This document shows, piece after piece, positions 47,081-56,307 of a stretch of 64,000 nt of DNA (the first letter of the stretch is position 1; each line of letters begins with the position of its first letter). A model generated the notes under the pieces. It was not told the DNA's origin and did no database searches. It saw only the letters and a list, made by a program, of their open reading frames with translations. The DNA comes from Betaproteobacteria bacterium (GTDB taxonomy: Bacteria > Pseudomonadota > Gammaproteobacteria > Burkholderiales > Rhodocyclaceae), in assembly GCA_020621405.1 (NCBI GenBank), contig JAHRYN010000003.1, positions 314,828 through 378,827 on the forward strand, written 5' to 3'. The translations under genes were made by a program, and so were the position numbers.

Positions 47081-49147
47081 TCAGGCGGCGTGAGGCGGCT
47101 CGTACATCCGGAAGGCGTTCTTGCCGCCCTGCTTGGCGGCGTACATCGCCGCGTCGGCGGCGCCGAGCAGCGTCTCGCCGGTGTCCGCGTGCAGCGGGTA
47201 GATGCCGATGCCGATGCTCACGGTCACGCCGGCAGACTGACCGTCGAACGAGAAGGTCATGCGGGACACGCGTTCACCGATACGGCGCGCCAGACCGGTC
47301 AGGGCAGTCGCGTCGGTATCCGGTGCCAGCACGCCGAATTCGTCGCCACCAAGACGGAAGAACATTTCATTTCTGCGCACGACGGCGCCCACTTCGCGCG
47401 CGAGCGTCACCAGAACCTCGTCGCCGGCCTGATGCCCGTGCTGGTCGTTGACCGGCTTGAAACCATCCAGATCGAACAGGAGCAGGCCGAGCTGGGTGCG
47501 ACGCCGGCTCGCGTCGGCAATCATGCGCTCCAGCTCTTCGTGAAACCGGCGGCGGTTGTACAGATTCGTCAGTGGATCACGCTCTGCCATCTGCACCAGG
47601 GCATCCGCAGCGCGGCGTTCCGCCGTGACATCCTCGTAGATCCATACCCGGCCGAGAAAGCGTCCCGGCACGACCGATGGCACCAGCGCCGAATGCTCCC
47701 GGATGATGCGCCCGTCGCGCAAGGGGATGTCCTTAGGTTCGGTGGGCACGCGCGCCTCGAGCACGCTCGCGAGATTTGCGCGATAGACATCCTCATCCAT
47801 GCGCAAGGCAGCCGTGCGGTCTATCAGTACGCTGTCGCGCACGCCGGACAGATTCTCGTCCGGCGAAAAGCCGCTGATCACGCGCAGCATTCGGTTCACA
47901 TGCTGAACCCGGCCGTCACGATCGACGAACAGCACGCCCAGCTTGATCACGTCGAGCAGGGCCTCCAGCCGCGACCGCTCCTCCTCGCTGCGCGTGAGGT
48001 AGTAGTCGCGCAACCCCTGTTCGCGACGCAGCGCAGTCACGGTATCAAGCAGCTTCAGTTCCGCTTCCTTGCGGCTCTGGATGTCGTCGGCCGACACGCG
48101 CACGCCCAGGCAGACACCGCTTTCGTCGTAGATCGGCTGCCAGTTCAGCGACACCCAGACGATGGAGCCGTCGCGGCGCAGCAGGCGCACCTCGAAGTCT
48201 TCGCCGCTGGCGCCGGCCAGTGCGTCCTGCGCGCGCGCAGCGAATATTTTGCGGTCCTTCTCGTGGATGAGCAGGTCCGCGAGGTTTTCGCAGAGCAGGC
48301 AATCGAGCGGGCTGTGGCCGGTCACCCGTTCGATCGAACGGTTCACCCAGATCAGGCGCCCCTGCGGACTGAACCATGCCTCGACGCCGAAGGTGAAATC
48401 CGCGATTGCGTGGAAACGCGACTCGCTCTTGCGCAGTGCAGTGACCCGTTCATCGAGTGCCTGCACCATCTGATTGAACGCGCGCGTCAGGCGGGCCAGC
48501 ACATCGTTTCCGGCCACCGGCAGCACCGGCGCGAGCGTTTCGGAGCGGCGCAATGCCAGCGCACGCGCCTCGATCGCGGCAACGCCATCCAGCACGCCGC
48601 CAAGCACCCAGCGCGCAAGCAGAACCTGCAGGATCAGTATCAACGCGGCCAGAACCAGCATGCCGTTGCGCATGCCGTTCAGCGACGACACCAGTTCGCC
48701 CAGGTCCGCACGGGCTCGCAGCGTACCGGCGGATGCGCTGTACCCGGGCTGCAGCAGATCGACCTGGAAATCGTAATGGACCCGGCCAGCGTCCAGTGCC
48801 GTACGCAGATCGGCATCCGGCGCACCGAGCATGGCCGGACCGCCTTCTGCCACCAGTACCCGGCCGGCCGCATCGCGTACTTCCAGGTAGGCAAGTCCGC
48901 CGATGCGTCTGAACATCGACACCTCGGCGGCCAGCCGGCCCGGTTCCCGCATCACGACATCGCCCAGGCGGGCCTGGAATTCCGCCGCCAGTGCATCCAG
49001 CCGCACGGCCTCGCGCGCAATCAGGCGCTCGGACATGGCCGAATAGCCCGATACCAGGGCAACAAGCAGCACGCAACCCAGCACCGCCGACGCGGCAAAC
49101 TGCCGCGCCCGCACCATGCCGATCCGCTGCAGCAGCGCCGGCATCAT
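47081..49147 (-). CDS. Membrane PAS-PAS-GGDEF diguanylate cyclase
   Basis: 688-aa predicted c-di-GMP synthase. Two membrane helices (about 17-38 and 160-182) bracket a ~120-residue periplasmic sensor. Then come a HAMP-like segment, PAS domain 1 (about 240-355), PAS domain 2 (about 388-505) and a GGDEF domain (about 520-680) with intact [10 protein letters not shown]. The RxxD product-inhibition site expected a few residues before GGDEF is not present (RRNE instead), so feedback may be absent. No EAL domain. The signal is unknown. Confidence 0.9.
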   Translation of the reverse strand: MMPALLQRIGMVRARQFAASAVLGCVLLVALVSGYSAMSERLIAREAVRLDALAAEFQARLGDVVMREPGRLAAEVSMFRRIGGLAYLEVRDAAGRVLVAEGGPAMLGAPDADLRTALDAGRVHYDFQVDLLQPGYSASAGTLRARADLGELVSSLNGMRNGMLVLAALILILQVLLARWVLGGVLDGVAAIEARALALRRSETLAPVLPVAGNDVLARLTRAFNQMVQALDERVTALRKSESRFHAIADFTFGVEAWFSPQGRLIWVNRSIERVTGHSPLDCLLCENLADLLIHEKDRKIFAARAQDALAGASGEDFEVRLLRRDGSIVWVSLNWQPIYDESGVCLGVRVSADDIQSRKEAELKLLDTVTALRREQGLRDYYLTRSEEERSRLEALLDVIKLGVLFVDRDGRVQHVNRMLRVISGFSPDENLSGVRDSVLIDRTAALRMDEDVYRANLASVLEARVPTEPKDIPLRDGRIIREHSALVPSVVPGRFLGRVWIYEDVTAERRAADALVQMAERDPLTNLYNRRRFHEELERMIADASRRRTQLGLLLFDLDGFKPVNDQHGHQAGDEVLVTLAREVGAVVRRNEMFFRLGGDEFGVLAPDTDATALTGLARRIGERVSRMTFSFDGQSAGVTVSIGIGIYPLHADTGETLLGAADAAMYAAKQGGKNAFRMYEPPHAA

Positions 49148-49168
49148 TTCAGTGGCGGCTCCGCGCGA

Positions 49169-50491
49169 TCAAAGTACCTTTACCAGGACCTTGCTGCGTC
49201 GTTGCGGGTTGTAGGCATCGCGCCGCACGCGCGGCAGGGCGTCGACACCGGCCTCGACGAAACCGCGTTCGACGAACCAGTGCGCGGTCACCGTCGTCAG
49301 CACGAACAGGCGCGTGATCCTCTCGGCGCGAGCCCGGCCTTCGACATAGCTCAGGATCTGTTCGCCGTAGCCGTGGCGGCGGTATTCCGGCATCACCGCG
49401 AGACAGGCCAGTTCGGCCATCGCTTCATCGACGTACGGATAGAAGGCGGCACACCCCATGATCACCTCGTCGTGCTCGAGCACGCTGAAGCGGTCGATCT
49501 CGCGCTCCAGCCGCTCGCGGCCGCGGCTGACCAGCGTACCGTCCGCTTCCAGCGGCGCGATCAGGCCGGCGATGGCCGGCACGTCATCGACATGGGCATC
49601 GCGCATCAGGGCCAGGCGCTCGCGCGAAATGACGCTGCCGACGCCCTGGGTGGTGAAGAACTCCAGCAGCAAGGCGCCATCGAGGTCGCGGTCGATCATG
49701 TGCGCGCGCGCGACTCCGTGCTTGACCGCCCGGATCGCGCGCGGCAGATAGAGACCGAGATCTTCGGTGATGCCCCGCCCGGCGGCCAGCCATTCCGAGG
49801 CCTCGTCGGCCGTCAGTTCCGGCACCAGTTCGCCCGACTCGTCGACGATGCCCGGCGCATCGCACAGATAGATCAGCTTGGTGGCCTGCAGCGCGATGGC
49901 AACCGACTCGGCGACCTCCTCCATGCACAGGTTGAACACCTCGCCGGTCAGCGAATAGCCGTAGGGCTGCATCAGAACGATGTCGCTGTCGACCAGCGCG
50001 TCATTCAGCGCCTCGACATCGACCTTGCGCACGCTGCCGGTGTAGCCGTGATCGATGCCGTCGACCACGCCGACCGGACGCGCAGTCAGGAAATTGCCTG
50101 ACGCGACTTCGATCGTGCTGCCGGCCATCGGCGTATTGGGCAGGCCCTGCGAGAATAGTGCCTCGACGTCGATGCGGATCGCACCGTTGGCGCGCTTGAC
50201 GCAGTCCATCGCGGGCGCATCGGTCACGCGCAGTCCCTTGTGATAACGCGGCTCCAGCCCGCGTGCGGCGAGTTCTTCCTCGATCTGCGGACGCGCTCCG
50301 ACGACCAGCACCAGCTTGATGCCGAGCGCGGCGAGCAGGTTGCAGTCCTGCACCAGCGAATTGGCGAGCGGTCCCTGCAACACCTCCCCGCCGACCGCGA
50401 TGACGAATGTACGTCCGCCGAAGGCGTGGATATAGGGCGCGGCACTGCGCACCCAGGCGACGAAGCGTGGCGAATCCTGATCGGCGTACAT
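49169..50491 (-). CDS. argA: Amino-acid N-acetyltransferase (N-acetylglutamate synthase)
   Basis: 440-aa classical ArgA that acetylates glutamate with acetyl-CoA, opening arginine biosynthesis. The N-terminal amino-acid-kinase-like domain (about 20-290) includes LVLVVGARPQIEEEL and supplies arginine feedback. The C-terminal GNAT domain (about 300-438) has ELACLAVMPEYRRHGYGEQ. ATG 50491 (MYADQDSPRFVAWVR) is chosen as the family start; ATG 50509 adds 6 residues. Confidence 0.95.
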   Translation of the reverse strand: MYADQDSPRFVAWVRSAAPYIHAFGGRTFVIAVGGEVLQGPLANSLVQDCNLLAALGIKLVLVVGARPQIEEELAARGLEPRYHKGLRVTDAPAMDCVKRANGAIRIDVEALFSQGLPNTPMAGSTIEVASGNFLTARPVGVVDGIDHGYTGSVRKVDVEALNDALVDSDIVLMQPYGYSLTGEVFNLCMEEVAESVAIALQATKLIYLCDAPGIVDESGELVPELTADEASEWLAAGRGITEDLGLYLPRAIRAVKHGVARAHMIDRDLDGALLLEFFTTQGVGSVISRERLALMRDAHVDDVPAIAGLIAPLEADGTLVSRGRERLEREIDRFSVLEHDEVIMGCAAFYPYVDEAMAELACLAVMPEYRRHGYGEQILSYVEGRARAERITRLFVLTTVTAHWFVERGFVEAGVDALPRVRRDAYNPQRRSKVLVKVL

Positions 50492-50547
50492 GCGTGTTCC
50501 ATCGGGCAATCAGCGGATTCTATCCGAGCCGGGCGCCCGGCAACGGC

Positions 50548-52026
50548 TCAGCGCAGTTCGGCCTCGAGCCGGGCGCACAGGGCCTGCAGTATGCTCAGCC
50601 GTGCCCGGTACTTGTCGTCCGCCTGAATCACCGACCATGGCGCCACCTCGGTGTGGGTACGCGCCAGCATGTCCTGCACCGCCGGCTCGTAAAGATGCCA
50701 CTTCTCGCGATTGCGCCAGTCTTCCGGCGTGATCTTGAAGCGCTTGAACCGGGTGCGGCTGCGTTCGTTGAAGCGTCGCAATTGCTCATCGGCGCTGACC
50801 TCGAGCCAGAACTTGCAGACGATCACACCGTGTTCGGTCCACTCCTGTTCCAGTGCATTGATCTCGTCATAGGCGCGTGACCAGTCGGCTTCGCCGGCAA
50901 AACCCTCGACCCGCTCGACCAGCACGCGGCCGTACCAGGAGCGGTCGAACATCGCGATGCGGCCGTCGCGCGGCACATCGCGCCAGAACCGCCACAGCCA
51001 CGGATAGCGCTTCTCGTGTTCGGAGGGTGCCGCCACCGGATAAACGCGGTAGTGGCGCGCATCGAGCGCATGGGTGATGCGGCGTATCGCACCGCCCTTG
51101 CCGGCGGCGTCCATGCCCTCGAACACCACCGCCAGGGAGCGATCGACGAATTCGGGGCGGCGCAGCAAAAGGTTGAGGCGCCCCTGCAGACGCTCCAGTT
51201 CCGGCTCGTAGGCTGCCTTGGTCATGGCCTTGCCGGCCCGCACCGATGACGACGACGACGGTGCTTCGCACGGCACGAAGGCCGGCGGCAGCGCGGTCGC
51301 GGGGCGGACCGTCTTGCCGTCGAGTGCATGGCGCAGCGCATGCAGCAGCTTGCGGCCGACTTCCAGTTCGCTGTGCCGGTTATCGCTGGCATCGATCAGG
51401 AACCACGGTGCATGCGGCGTATCGGACAGCCCGATCGCCTCCTCCGCCACCTTGCAGACCCGCGCGTGCCGGCGATGTTCGCGCCAGTCGCCCGGCGTCA
51501 CGTGCCAACGTCTGGCGGCATCGCGTTCCAGCGACTTGAACCGCGCATGCTGGGTGTCGGCATCCAGATGCAGCCAGAACTTGAGCACCAGCGTGCCTTC
51601 CATCGCCAGCATGCGCTCGAAGCGCTGGATCGCATGCAGCGTGTGCCAGAAGGCCGGCCGCTTGATCCGGCGCGCCACGCGCGCCTGGATCGCTTCGCTG
51701 TACCAGCCTTCGAAGATGATGCTGGTGCGGCCGCGCGCCGGCAGCGACTGCCAGTAGCGCCACATGTGCGGGCGCAGACGTTCAGCCTCGTCGCGCTTGC
51801 CGAACGCACTGGTCCTGATGTGGCGCGGGTCCATCCATTCGTTGAGCCGATTGACCAGTTCGCCCTTGCCGGCGCCGGCCACACCCGCGATCAGCACCAC
51901 GACCGACCGGTTCGCCTGTTCCAGCAGCGAATACTGCGCGTCGAGCAGATCGGCCCGCAGCCGCGCCACCGCGCGGTCGAAGGCAGCGTCGTCGATCCGT
52001 TCGACCAGCGGAAGCGAGGAAAACAT
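50548..52026 (-). CDS. pap: Polyphosphate:AMP phosphotransferase (PPK2 class II)
   Basis: 492-aa enzyme using polyphosphate to phosphorylate AMP to ADP. Two PPK2 domains are fused in tandem. The first has Walker A GVAGAGKGE (about 50), the second GMDAAGKGG (about 300), each with its own lid and Walker B-like motif (IIFEGWYSEA, AMFDRSWYGR). The two-domain layout is the class II hallmark. ATG 52026 overlaps the rsmE stop (TGATG). Confidence 0.92.
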   Translation of the reverse strand: MFSSLPLVERIDDAAFDRAVARLRADLLDAQYSLLEQANRSVVVLIAGVAGAGKGELVNRLNEWMDPRHIRTSAFGKRDEAERLRPHMWRYWQSLPARGRTSIIFEGWYSEAIQARVARRIKRPAFWHTLHAIQRFERMLAMEGTLVLKFWLHLDADTQHARFKSLERDAARRWHVTPGDWREHRRHARVCKVAEEAIGLSDTPHAPWFLIDASDNRHSELEVGRKLLHALRHALDGKTVRPATALPPAFVPCEAPSSSSSVRAGKAMTKAAYEPELERLQGRLNLLLRRPEFVDRSLAVVFEGMDAAGKGGAIRRITHALDARHYRVYPVAAPSEHEKRYPWLWRFWRDVPRDGRIAMFDRSWYGRVLVERVEGFAGEADWSRAYDEINALEQEWTEHGVIVCKFWLEVSADEQLRRFNERSRTRFKRFKITPEDWRNREKWHLYEPAVQDMLARTHTEVAPWSVIQADDKYRARLSILQALCARLEAELR

Positions 52027-52748
52027 CAGAAATCTCCGATCAGCAGGTTGAGTGCCGCAAGGATGGCGACGCCCGCAGTTTCGGTACGCAGCACGCGCGG
52101 TCCGAGCGTGATGGCGGCAAACCCCTTGTTGCGGGCGACCGCCAGTTCCTCGCCATCGAAGCCGCCTTCCGGTCCGATCAGCAGGCTGATCGGCGCATCC
52201 GCCTGCAAGCCCGACTGACGCAAGGGCACGCCGCCTTCCGGATGCAGCAGCAGACGCTGTCCATCGGCGGCGCCAACCGCCTGCGGCAATGCCAGCAGGG
52301 GCAGGACCTCCGGAATGCGGTTGCGGCCGCACTGTTCGCAGGCGGCCACCGCAATCTGCTGCCAGTGCTCGACGCGGCGCTGCGCACGGTCACCAGCCAG
52401 CCGGACCACCGCACGCCGGCTGACCACCGGCTGTATGCGCGCCACCCCGAGCTCGACCGCCTTCTGCACGATCCAGTCCATCTTGTCGGAACCGGCCAGG
52501 CACTGCATCAGCGTGATCTGCAGCGGCGACTCGCGTACCGGCTCGCTGCTTGCGCCGAGGTGCGCACGCAATGTGCGCCCCGCCTTTTCCAGGCGCGCGT
52601 CGATCTCGCGACCGCTGCCGTCGAACAGCGTCACGCGGTCACCGTCGGCCAGACGCAATACGCGCTCGATATGATGTGCCACTGCTGACGGCAGCTCGAC
52701 GGAACCGGTGTGCCCGGCCGGAACAGGACAAAAAAATCTTGGAATCAT
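52026..52748 (-). CDS. rsmE: 16S rRNA m3U1498 methyltransferase
   Basis: 240-aa SPOUT-class methyltransferase modifying U1498 of 16S rRNA with SAM. An N-terminal PUA-like domain (about 1-70) is followed by the trefoil-knot domain with LLIGPEGGFDGEE and LGPRVLRTETAG, the SAM-binding knot. ATG 52748 gives the canonical MIPRFF start. First gene of a two-gene unit with pap. Confidence 0.95.
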   Translation of the reverse strand: MIPRFFCPVPAGHTGSVELPSAVAHHIERVLRLADGDRVTLFDGSGREIDARLEKAGRTLRAHLGASSEPVRESPLQITLMQCLAGSDKMDWIVQKAVELGVARIQPVVSRRAVVRLAGDRAQRRVEHWQQIAVAACEQCGRNRIPEVLPLLALPQAVGAADGQRLLLHPEGGVPLRQSGLQADAPISLLIGPEGGFDGEELAVARNKGFAAITLGPRVLRTETAGVAILAALNLLIGDF

Positions 52749-52909
52749 GATGTTATGTTTTTTTCGCCGCAAAAATCTCGTTGCCGTGCAGAATCGGCGC
52801 CATGGACCGATGCCCCGACGTGCCGCGGTTGGCCGCTCGCCAAGCCACACTCCGCCGCTCACGCAGACCCGCGTCCGCATCTACCGCAACAGGATGGGAA
52901 GATACTGCC

Positions 52910-52993
52910 ATGACCCGCAGCCCGAAGCACCCAGACCGGAAGCCCAGGCGCGCATCCGGCGCAGGCCGGTCGACGCGGCGCCCTCAGGACTGA
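52910..52993 (+). CDS. Possible 27-residue basic peptide
   Basis: A short frame starts at ATG 52910 (MTRSPKHPDRKPRR...) and stops 7 nt before the next gene. GGGAAG lies about 8 nt upstream, giving a plausible ribosome-binding site. The peptide is Arg/Lys/Pro-rich and not recognised. It may be a leader peptide or simply chance in GC-rich sequence. Confidence 0.2.
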   Translation: MTRSPKHPDRKPRRASGAGRSTRRPQD

Positions 52994-53000
52994 CCCGGAC

Positions 53001-53801
53001 ATGAACTCATCCATATTGACCCAGATCGTCGACACCGCGCGCAGCGTCGCACGCGAGGTCATCATGCCGCAGTTCCTGACGGCAAAACGCAATCAGAAGG
53101 ACGATGGCAGCCTGTTTACCGTCGTCGATCTGGCGGCCCAGGAAGCGCTGATCGAACGGTTGCCACGCATCATCGACCGCCCGGTGCTGGGCGAGGAAAT
53201 GCCGGAATCGCTGCAGTTGCGCCTCTGGCACGAAAGCGATGACGGCCTCTGGTGCATAGATCCGATCGACGGCACGACGAATTTCGTCAATGGCATTCCG
53301 TTCTTCGGCGTGGCAATCGCCTATATCGAGCGTGGCGAGACGCACTACGGCGTGGTCTATAACCCGATGACCGACGAGGCCTTCTATGCCGAACGCGGCA
53401 GCGGTGCCTTCCTGAATGGAGCGGCCCTGCCGCTTCGGACGCCCGCGAAGCATCTGCTGGATGCGGTTGCCGGCGTGGACTTCAAGCGGATCCCGAAAAC
53501 GCTCGGTGACGCACTGGCCACGCAGTCGCCGTTCTACTCGCAGCGCAATTTCGGTTCAAGCGCGCTGGAATGGTGCTTTGTCGCCGCAGCGCGCCTGGAC
53601 GTCTATCTGCATGGCGGTCAGATGCTGTGGGATTTCGCCGCCGGCAGTCTGATTGCCACGGAAGCGGGCGCCTGCTGCTCAATGCTGGACGGCGAGGCGC
53701 TCGACATGTCCCCCGGCCGCAAGACCCCGGTGGTCGTCGGCGCCAGCACCAGCCTCTATCGCGAATGGATGGACTGGCTGGGCGCGCACGGCGGGCGCTG
53801 A
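53001..53801 (+). CDS. Inositol-monophosphatase-family phosphatase
   Basis: 266-aa Mg-dependent sugar phosphatase-fold protein. The metal/substrate signature WCIDPIDGTTNFVNG, GEE, and the C-terminal WDFAAGSLIATEAGA are complete, so it should be active. The substrate could be inositol phosphate, histidinol phosphate or a related monophosphate; a role as the monofunctional histidinol phosphatase cannot be excluded, since no hisB is in view. Convergent with cbbR (stops 8 bp apart). Confidence 0.9.
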   Translation: MNSSILTQIVDTARSVAREVIMPQFLTAKRNQKDDGSLFTVVDLAAQEALIERLPRIIDRPVLGEEMPESLQLRLWHESDDGLWCIDPIDGTTNFVNGIPFFGVAIAYIERGETHYGVVYNPMTDEAFYAERGSGAFLNGAALPLRTPAKHLLDAVAGVDFKRIPKTLGDALATQSPFYSQRNFGSSALEWCFVAAARLDVYLHGGQMLWDFAAGSLIATEAGACCSMLDGEALDMSPGRKTPVVVGASTSLYREWMDWLGAHGGR

Positions 53802-53808
53802 AATCAGG

Positions 53809-54762
53809 TCAGATGTGCTCGGGCTGGACGACCGGCGTCAGTTGCGCCGTGATGAGCCGCCCGCCGTCGAGCATCAGGAAATCGCGCAACGCCAGCGCCG
53901 CCGGCAACAGGCTCTTGCGATCGCGATACACGACGTGCCAGTTGCGCACGATGGGCGTACCCGGCGTCGCTACCCGGCACAGCACACCGGTCCGCAATTC
54001 GAGCTGGCAGGTGTGTTCGGACAGGAAAGCCAGCCCCATGCCGGCGATGGCCGCCTGCTTGATGATTTCATTGCTCGGAAGCTCGATGATTTCGGCAGGA
54101 CGCACGCCCTGCTCGGCCATGTAGGCTTCCTGCGTCCCCCGCGTACCTGAACCGCGCTCACGAATCAGGAATGTCTCGCGCCCCAGATCCCCGGCCGTCA
54201 CCATCTGCCCGCCGGCCAGCGGATGCCCGGCGCAGGCCAGCACCGACAGCGGGTGTTCGGCGAACACATGGGCCTCGCAGCCAAGCGCGGCCGGCGGGCG
54301 TCCCATGATCGCCATGTCGATCAGATTGTCCTCGAGCTGGCGGAATATGTCGTCGCGGTTGTGCAGCGAAATTCTCAGCTGCACGTCCGGATAGCGCTCG
54401 CGAAACGCCATCAGCAGCTTGGGCGCCACATATTTCGCAGTACTGACCACGCCTACCGACACCAGGCCCACGTGCCCGCCCGCCATCAGCGCCAGCGCAG
54501 CTTCCGCCTCGGCCAGCTGACGTTCGACCGCCCTGGCGTGACGGGCGATCTCCATGCCGACGTCGGTCACGCGCAGCTTCTTGCCAAAGGTCTCGATCAG
54601 CGGCAGACCGATCAGTCCGTCGAGTGCCTTTACCTGCATCGACACTGCCGGCTGGGTCAGGTGAAGCTCCTCGGCAGCGCGGGAAATCGACCCGAGACGC
54701 GCCACGGCCTCGAAGATTCGTAACTGACGGAGGGAAACGCCGCGCGCCCAATGGGTAGACAT
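53809..54762 (-). CDS. cbbR: LysR-type regulator CbbR
   Basis: 317-aa LysR-family activator of Calvin-cycle operons. The N-terminal winged helix-turn-helix (about 9-68) includes LRQLRIFEAVARLGSISRAA and LTQPAVSMQVKALD. The effector-binding domain runs from about 95 to 300, with the CbbR-like segments IMGRPP and ELPSNEIIKQAAIAGMGLAF. It is divergent from cbbF-cbbP-cbbT, the classical position of cbbR, across a 412-bp intergenic region. Confidence 0.92.
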   Translation of the reverse strand: MSTHWARGVSLRQLRIFEAVARLGSISRAAEELHLTQPAVSMQVKALDGLIGLPLIETFGKKLRVTDVGMEIARHARAVERQLAEAEAALALMAGGHVGLVSVGVVSTAKYVAPKLLMAFRERYPDVQLRISLHNRDDIFRQLEDNLIDMAIMGRPPAALGCEAHVFAEHPLSVLACAGHPLAGGQMVTAGDLGRETFLIRERGSGTRGTQEAYMAEQGVRPAEIIELPSNEIIKQAAIAGMGLAFLSEHTCQLELRTGVLCRVATPGTPIVRNWHVVYRDRKSLLPAALALRDFLMLDGGRLITAQLTPVVQPEHI

Positions 54763-54848
54763 ATCAGGTCAGACAATAAATGTTTCGCCTAGATTATCAA
54801 TAAAATTTATTTTTAACCAAGACTGATTCCAGATATATTGCACTGCAA
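54763..54848. promoter_or_regulatory. AT-rich cbbR/cbbF control region with two palindromes
   Basis: AATAAA and TTTATT flank a single A at 54799-54811, a palindrome in a strongly AT-rich block. TTGCA and TGCAA flank C at 54838-54848. Such dyads next to a LysR gene are typical autoregulatory/activation sites. TATATT at 54834-54839 could be a plus-strand -10 element. Assignment by eye only. Confidence 0.4.
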
Positions 54849-54916
54849 CAGCGACGGAAAAGCAGACGGGAAATCAGACACCCTTCGATTCCGAAGCACC
54901 AAGTTTAGCGTCAAAG

Positions 54917-55017
54917 CCTGTCGGCTCAATAAAAATGGACAGGTGACCCAGGCTCCTCCTCCACAACCTTGTTTGTGGATTCATGCCCCGACTCGAAAGA
55001 GTTCGGGGCATTTTTTT
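54917..55017 (+). ncRNA. Structured leader or small RNA upstream of cbbF
   Basis: Three hairpins lie in tandem: CCTGTC/GACAGG (54917-54922, 54938-54943), CCACAA/TTGTGG (54961-54966, 54973-54978) and a strong terminator (54983-55017). Between the first two is CTCCTCCTCC (54953-54962), complementary to Shine-Dalgarno sequences. No coding frame with a start and ribosome-binding site explains the terminator. The RNA probably begins near 54843 if TATATT is its -10, so the 5' end given here is only the first structured base. Confidence 0.5.
54983..55017 (+). terminator. Strong intrinsic terminator between cbbR and cbbF
   Basis: ATGCCCCGA (54983-54991) pairs with TCGGGGCAT (55003-55011). CTC/GAG extends the stem past one bulged T around a GAAA loop, and TTTTTTT (55011-55017) follows. 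It points toward cbbF, 158 bp before its start, so it ends a separate transcript or attenuates the operon. Confidence 0.88.
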
Positions 55018-55174
55018 GCGACGCACACTGTACGTTCCGGCTGGAGCACATCGTTCCGGCACTGCAGCACACATCTCGCTCAAGCCGTGGAAGCGCTTTC
55101 CTCGATGCTGTCGTGTGACAGCGCCGCGCCGCTACGGCTACGATTATCTGATATCGGTTCGGTAGGAGGCTGCC

Positions 55175-56269
55175 ATGAGTGAAGGGCGCAAAACGCTGAC
55201 GCGTTACACCATCGAAGCCCAGCAGCGGCATCCGAACGCCAGCGGAATCTTTTCCAGTCTGCTCAATGCGGTGGCGACCGCAGTCAAGATCATCGCCAAT
55301 CACGTCAACAAGGGTGCGCTGGTCGGTTCGCTCGGCAGCTTCGAAGCCGTCGGCAGCGGTGCGGCGATCAACCTGTCGGGACGCGTCACGCAGAAGCTGG
55401 ACACCATCGCCAACGAGGCGATGCTGCGCGAATGCGAATGGGGTGGTCATCTGGCCGCGCTGGCACCGGAAGGGCTGGACGGCTTCATCCCGACGCCCGA
55501 ACAGTCGCCGCGCGGCAAGTACCTGCTGCTGTTCGATGCACTCGACTGCAGCAACAACATCGACGTCAATCTCACCGTGGGCGGCCTGTTCTCGGTGCTG
55601 CACACGCCGAATCCGGGTGCCGACCCGCAATTGTCGGACTTCCTGCAGCCAGGCACCGAGCAGGTGTGTGCGGGGTTTGCGCTGTACGGCCCGTCGACCA
55701 TGCTGGTGCTGACGACCGGGGAAGGCGTGGACGGCTTCACACTGGACCGCGACATCGGCGCCTTCATCCTGACCCATCCGCAGATGCGCATCCCCACGCA
55801 GACCTCTGAGTTCGCGATCAACGCCTCGAAATCGCGCTTCTGGGAAGCGCCGATCAAGCGTTACGTCGAAGAGTGCCTGGCCGGACAGACCGGCCCACGC
55901 CAGACCGACTTCAACATGCGCTGGATCGCCTCGCTGGTGGCGGAAACCTTTCGCGTGCTGACGCGCGGCGGCGTCATCCTCTACCCCGAGGACACGATGC
56001 AGCCGTCACCCCCCGGACGCATCTCGCTGATGTACGAAGCCAACCCGATCGCCTTCCTGATAGAACAGGCAGGGGGCGAGGCCACCACCGGGCGGGGCCG
56101 CATACTGGACGTGATGCCGCGCAACCTGCAGAGCCGCACGCCGCTGATCTTCGGCTCGCGCGACGAAGTACGCCGCATCATCGAGTACCACCACGAGAGC
56201 GATCAGGGTCTTGATCGCGAATACACTTCGCCGCTGTTCAATGCGCGCGGACTGTTCTCCGCACTCTGA
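55175..56269 (+). CDS. cbbF: Class I fructose-1,6-bisphosphatase (CbbF) with atypical active site
   Basis: 364-aa FBPase converting fructose 1,6-bisphosphate to fructose 6-phosphate (and possibly sedoheptulose bisphosphate in the Calvin cycle). AGGAGG precedes ATG 55175. The fold is clear: GGHLAALAPE, RGKYLLLFDALDCSNNID, LYPED, and MYEANPIAFLIEQAGG. The usual DPLDGSSNID motif reads DALDCSNNID (121-130), and the metal-site Glu pair reads P-E-G (98-100), so only one Glu remains. Catalytic Asp121 and Asp124 are kept. It is about 25 residues longer than most class I enzymes. First gene of the cbb operon. Confidence 0.9.
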   Translation: MSEGRKTLTRYTIEAQQRHPNASGIFSSLLNAVATAVKIIANHVNKGALVGSLGSFEAVGSGAAINLSGRVTQKLDTIANEAMLRECEWGGHLAALAPEGLDGFIPTPEQSPRGKYLLLFDALDCSNNIDVNLTVGGLFSVLHTPNPGADPQLSDFLQPGTEQVCAGFALYGPSTMLVLTTGEGVDGFTLDRDIGAFILTHPQMRIPTQTSEFAINASKSRFWEAPIKRYVEECLAGQTGPRQTDFNMRWIASLVAETFRVLTRGGVILYPEDTMQPSPPGRISLMYEANPIAFLIEQAGGEATTGRGRILDVMPRNLQSRTPLIFGSRDEVRRIIEYHHESDQGLDREYTSPLFNARGLFSAL

Positions 56270-56307
56270 TCTGCCCGGCGCAGACGAGTCACAGGAAAGG
56301 CCTTTGC

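Noticed and set aside
54917..55017. 6S RNA or signal-recognition-particle RNA
   Set aside because: The three short tandem hairpins do not match the long bulged rod of 6S RNA, and the conserved SRP loop sequence is absent.
54838..55182. Plus-strand open frame upstream of cbbF
   Set aside because: It begins without an ATG or ribosome-binding site and runs straight through a strong intrinsic terminator, so the non-coding interpretation is better.
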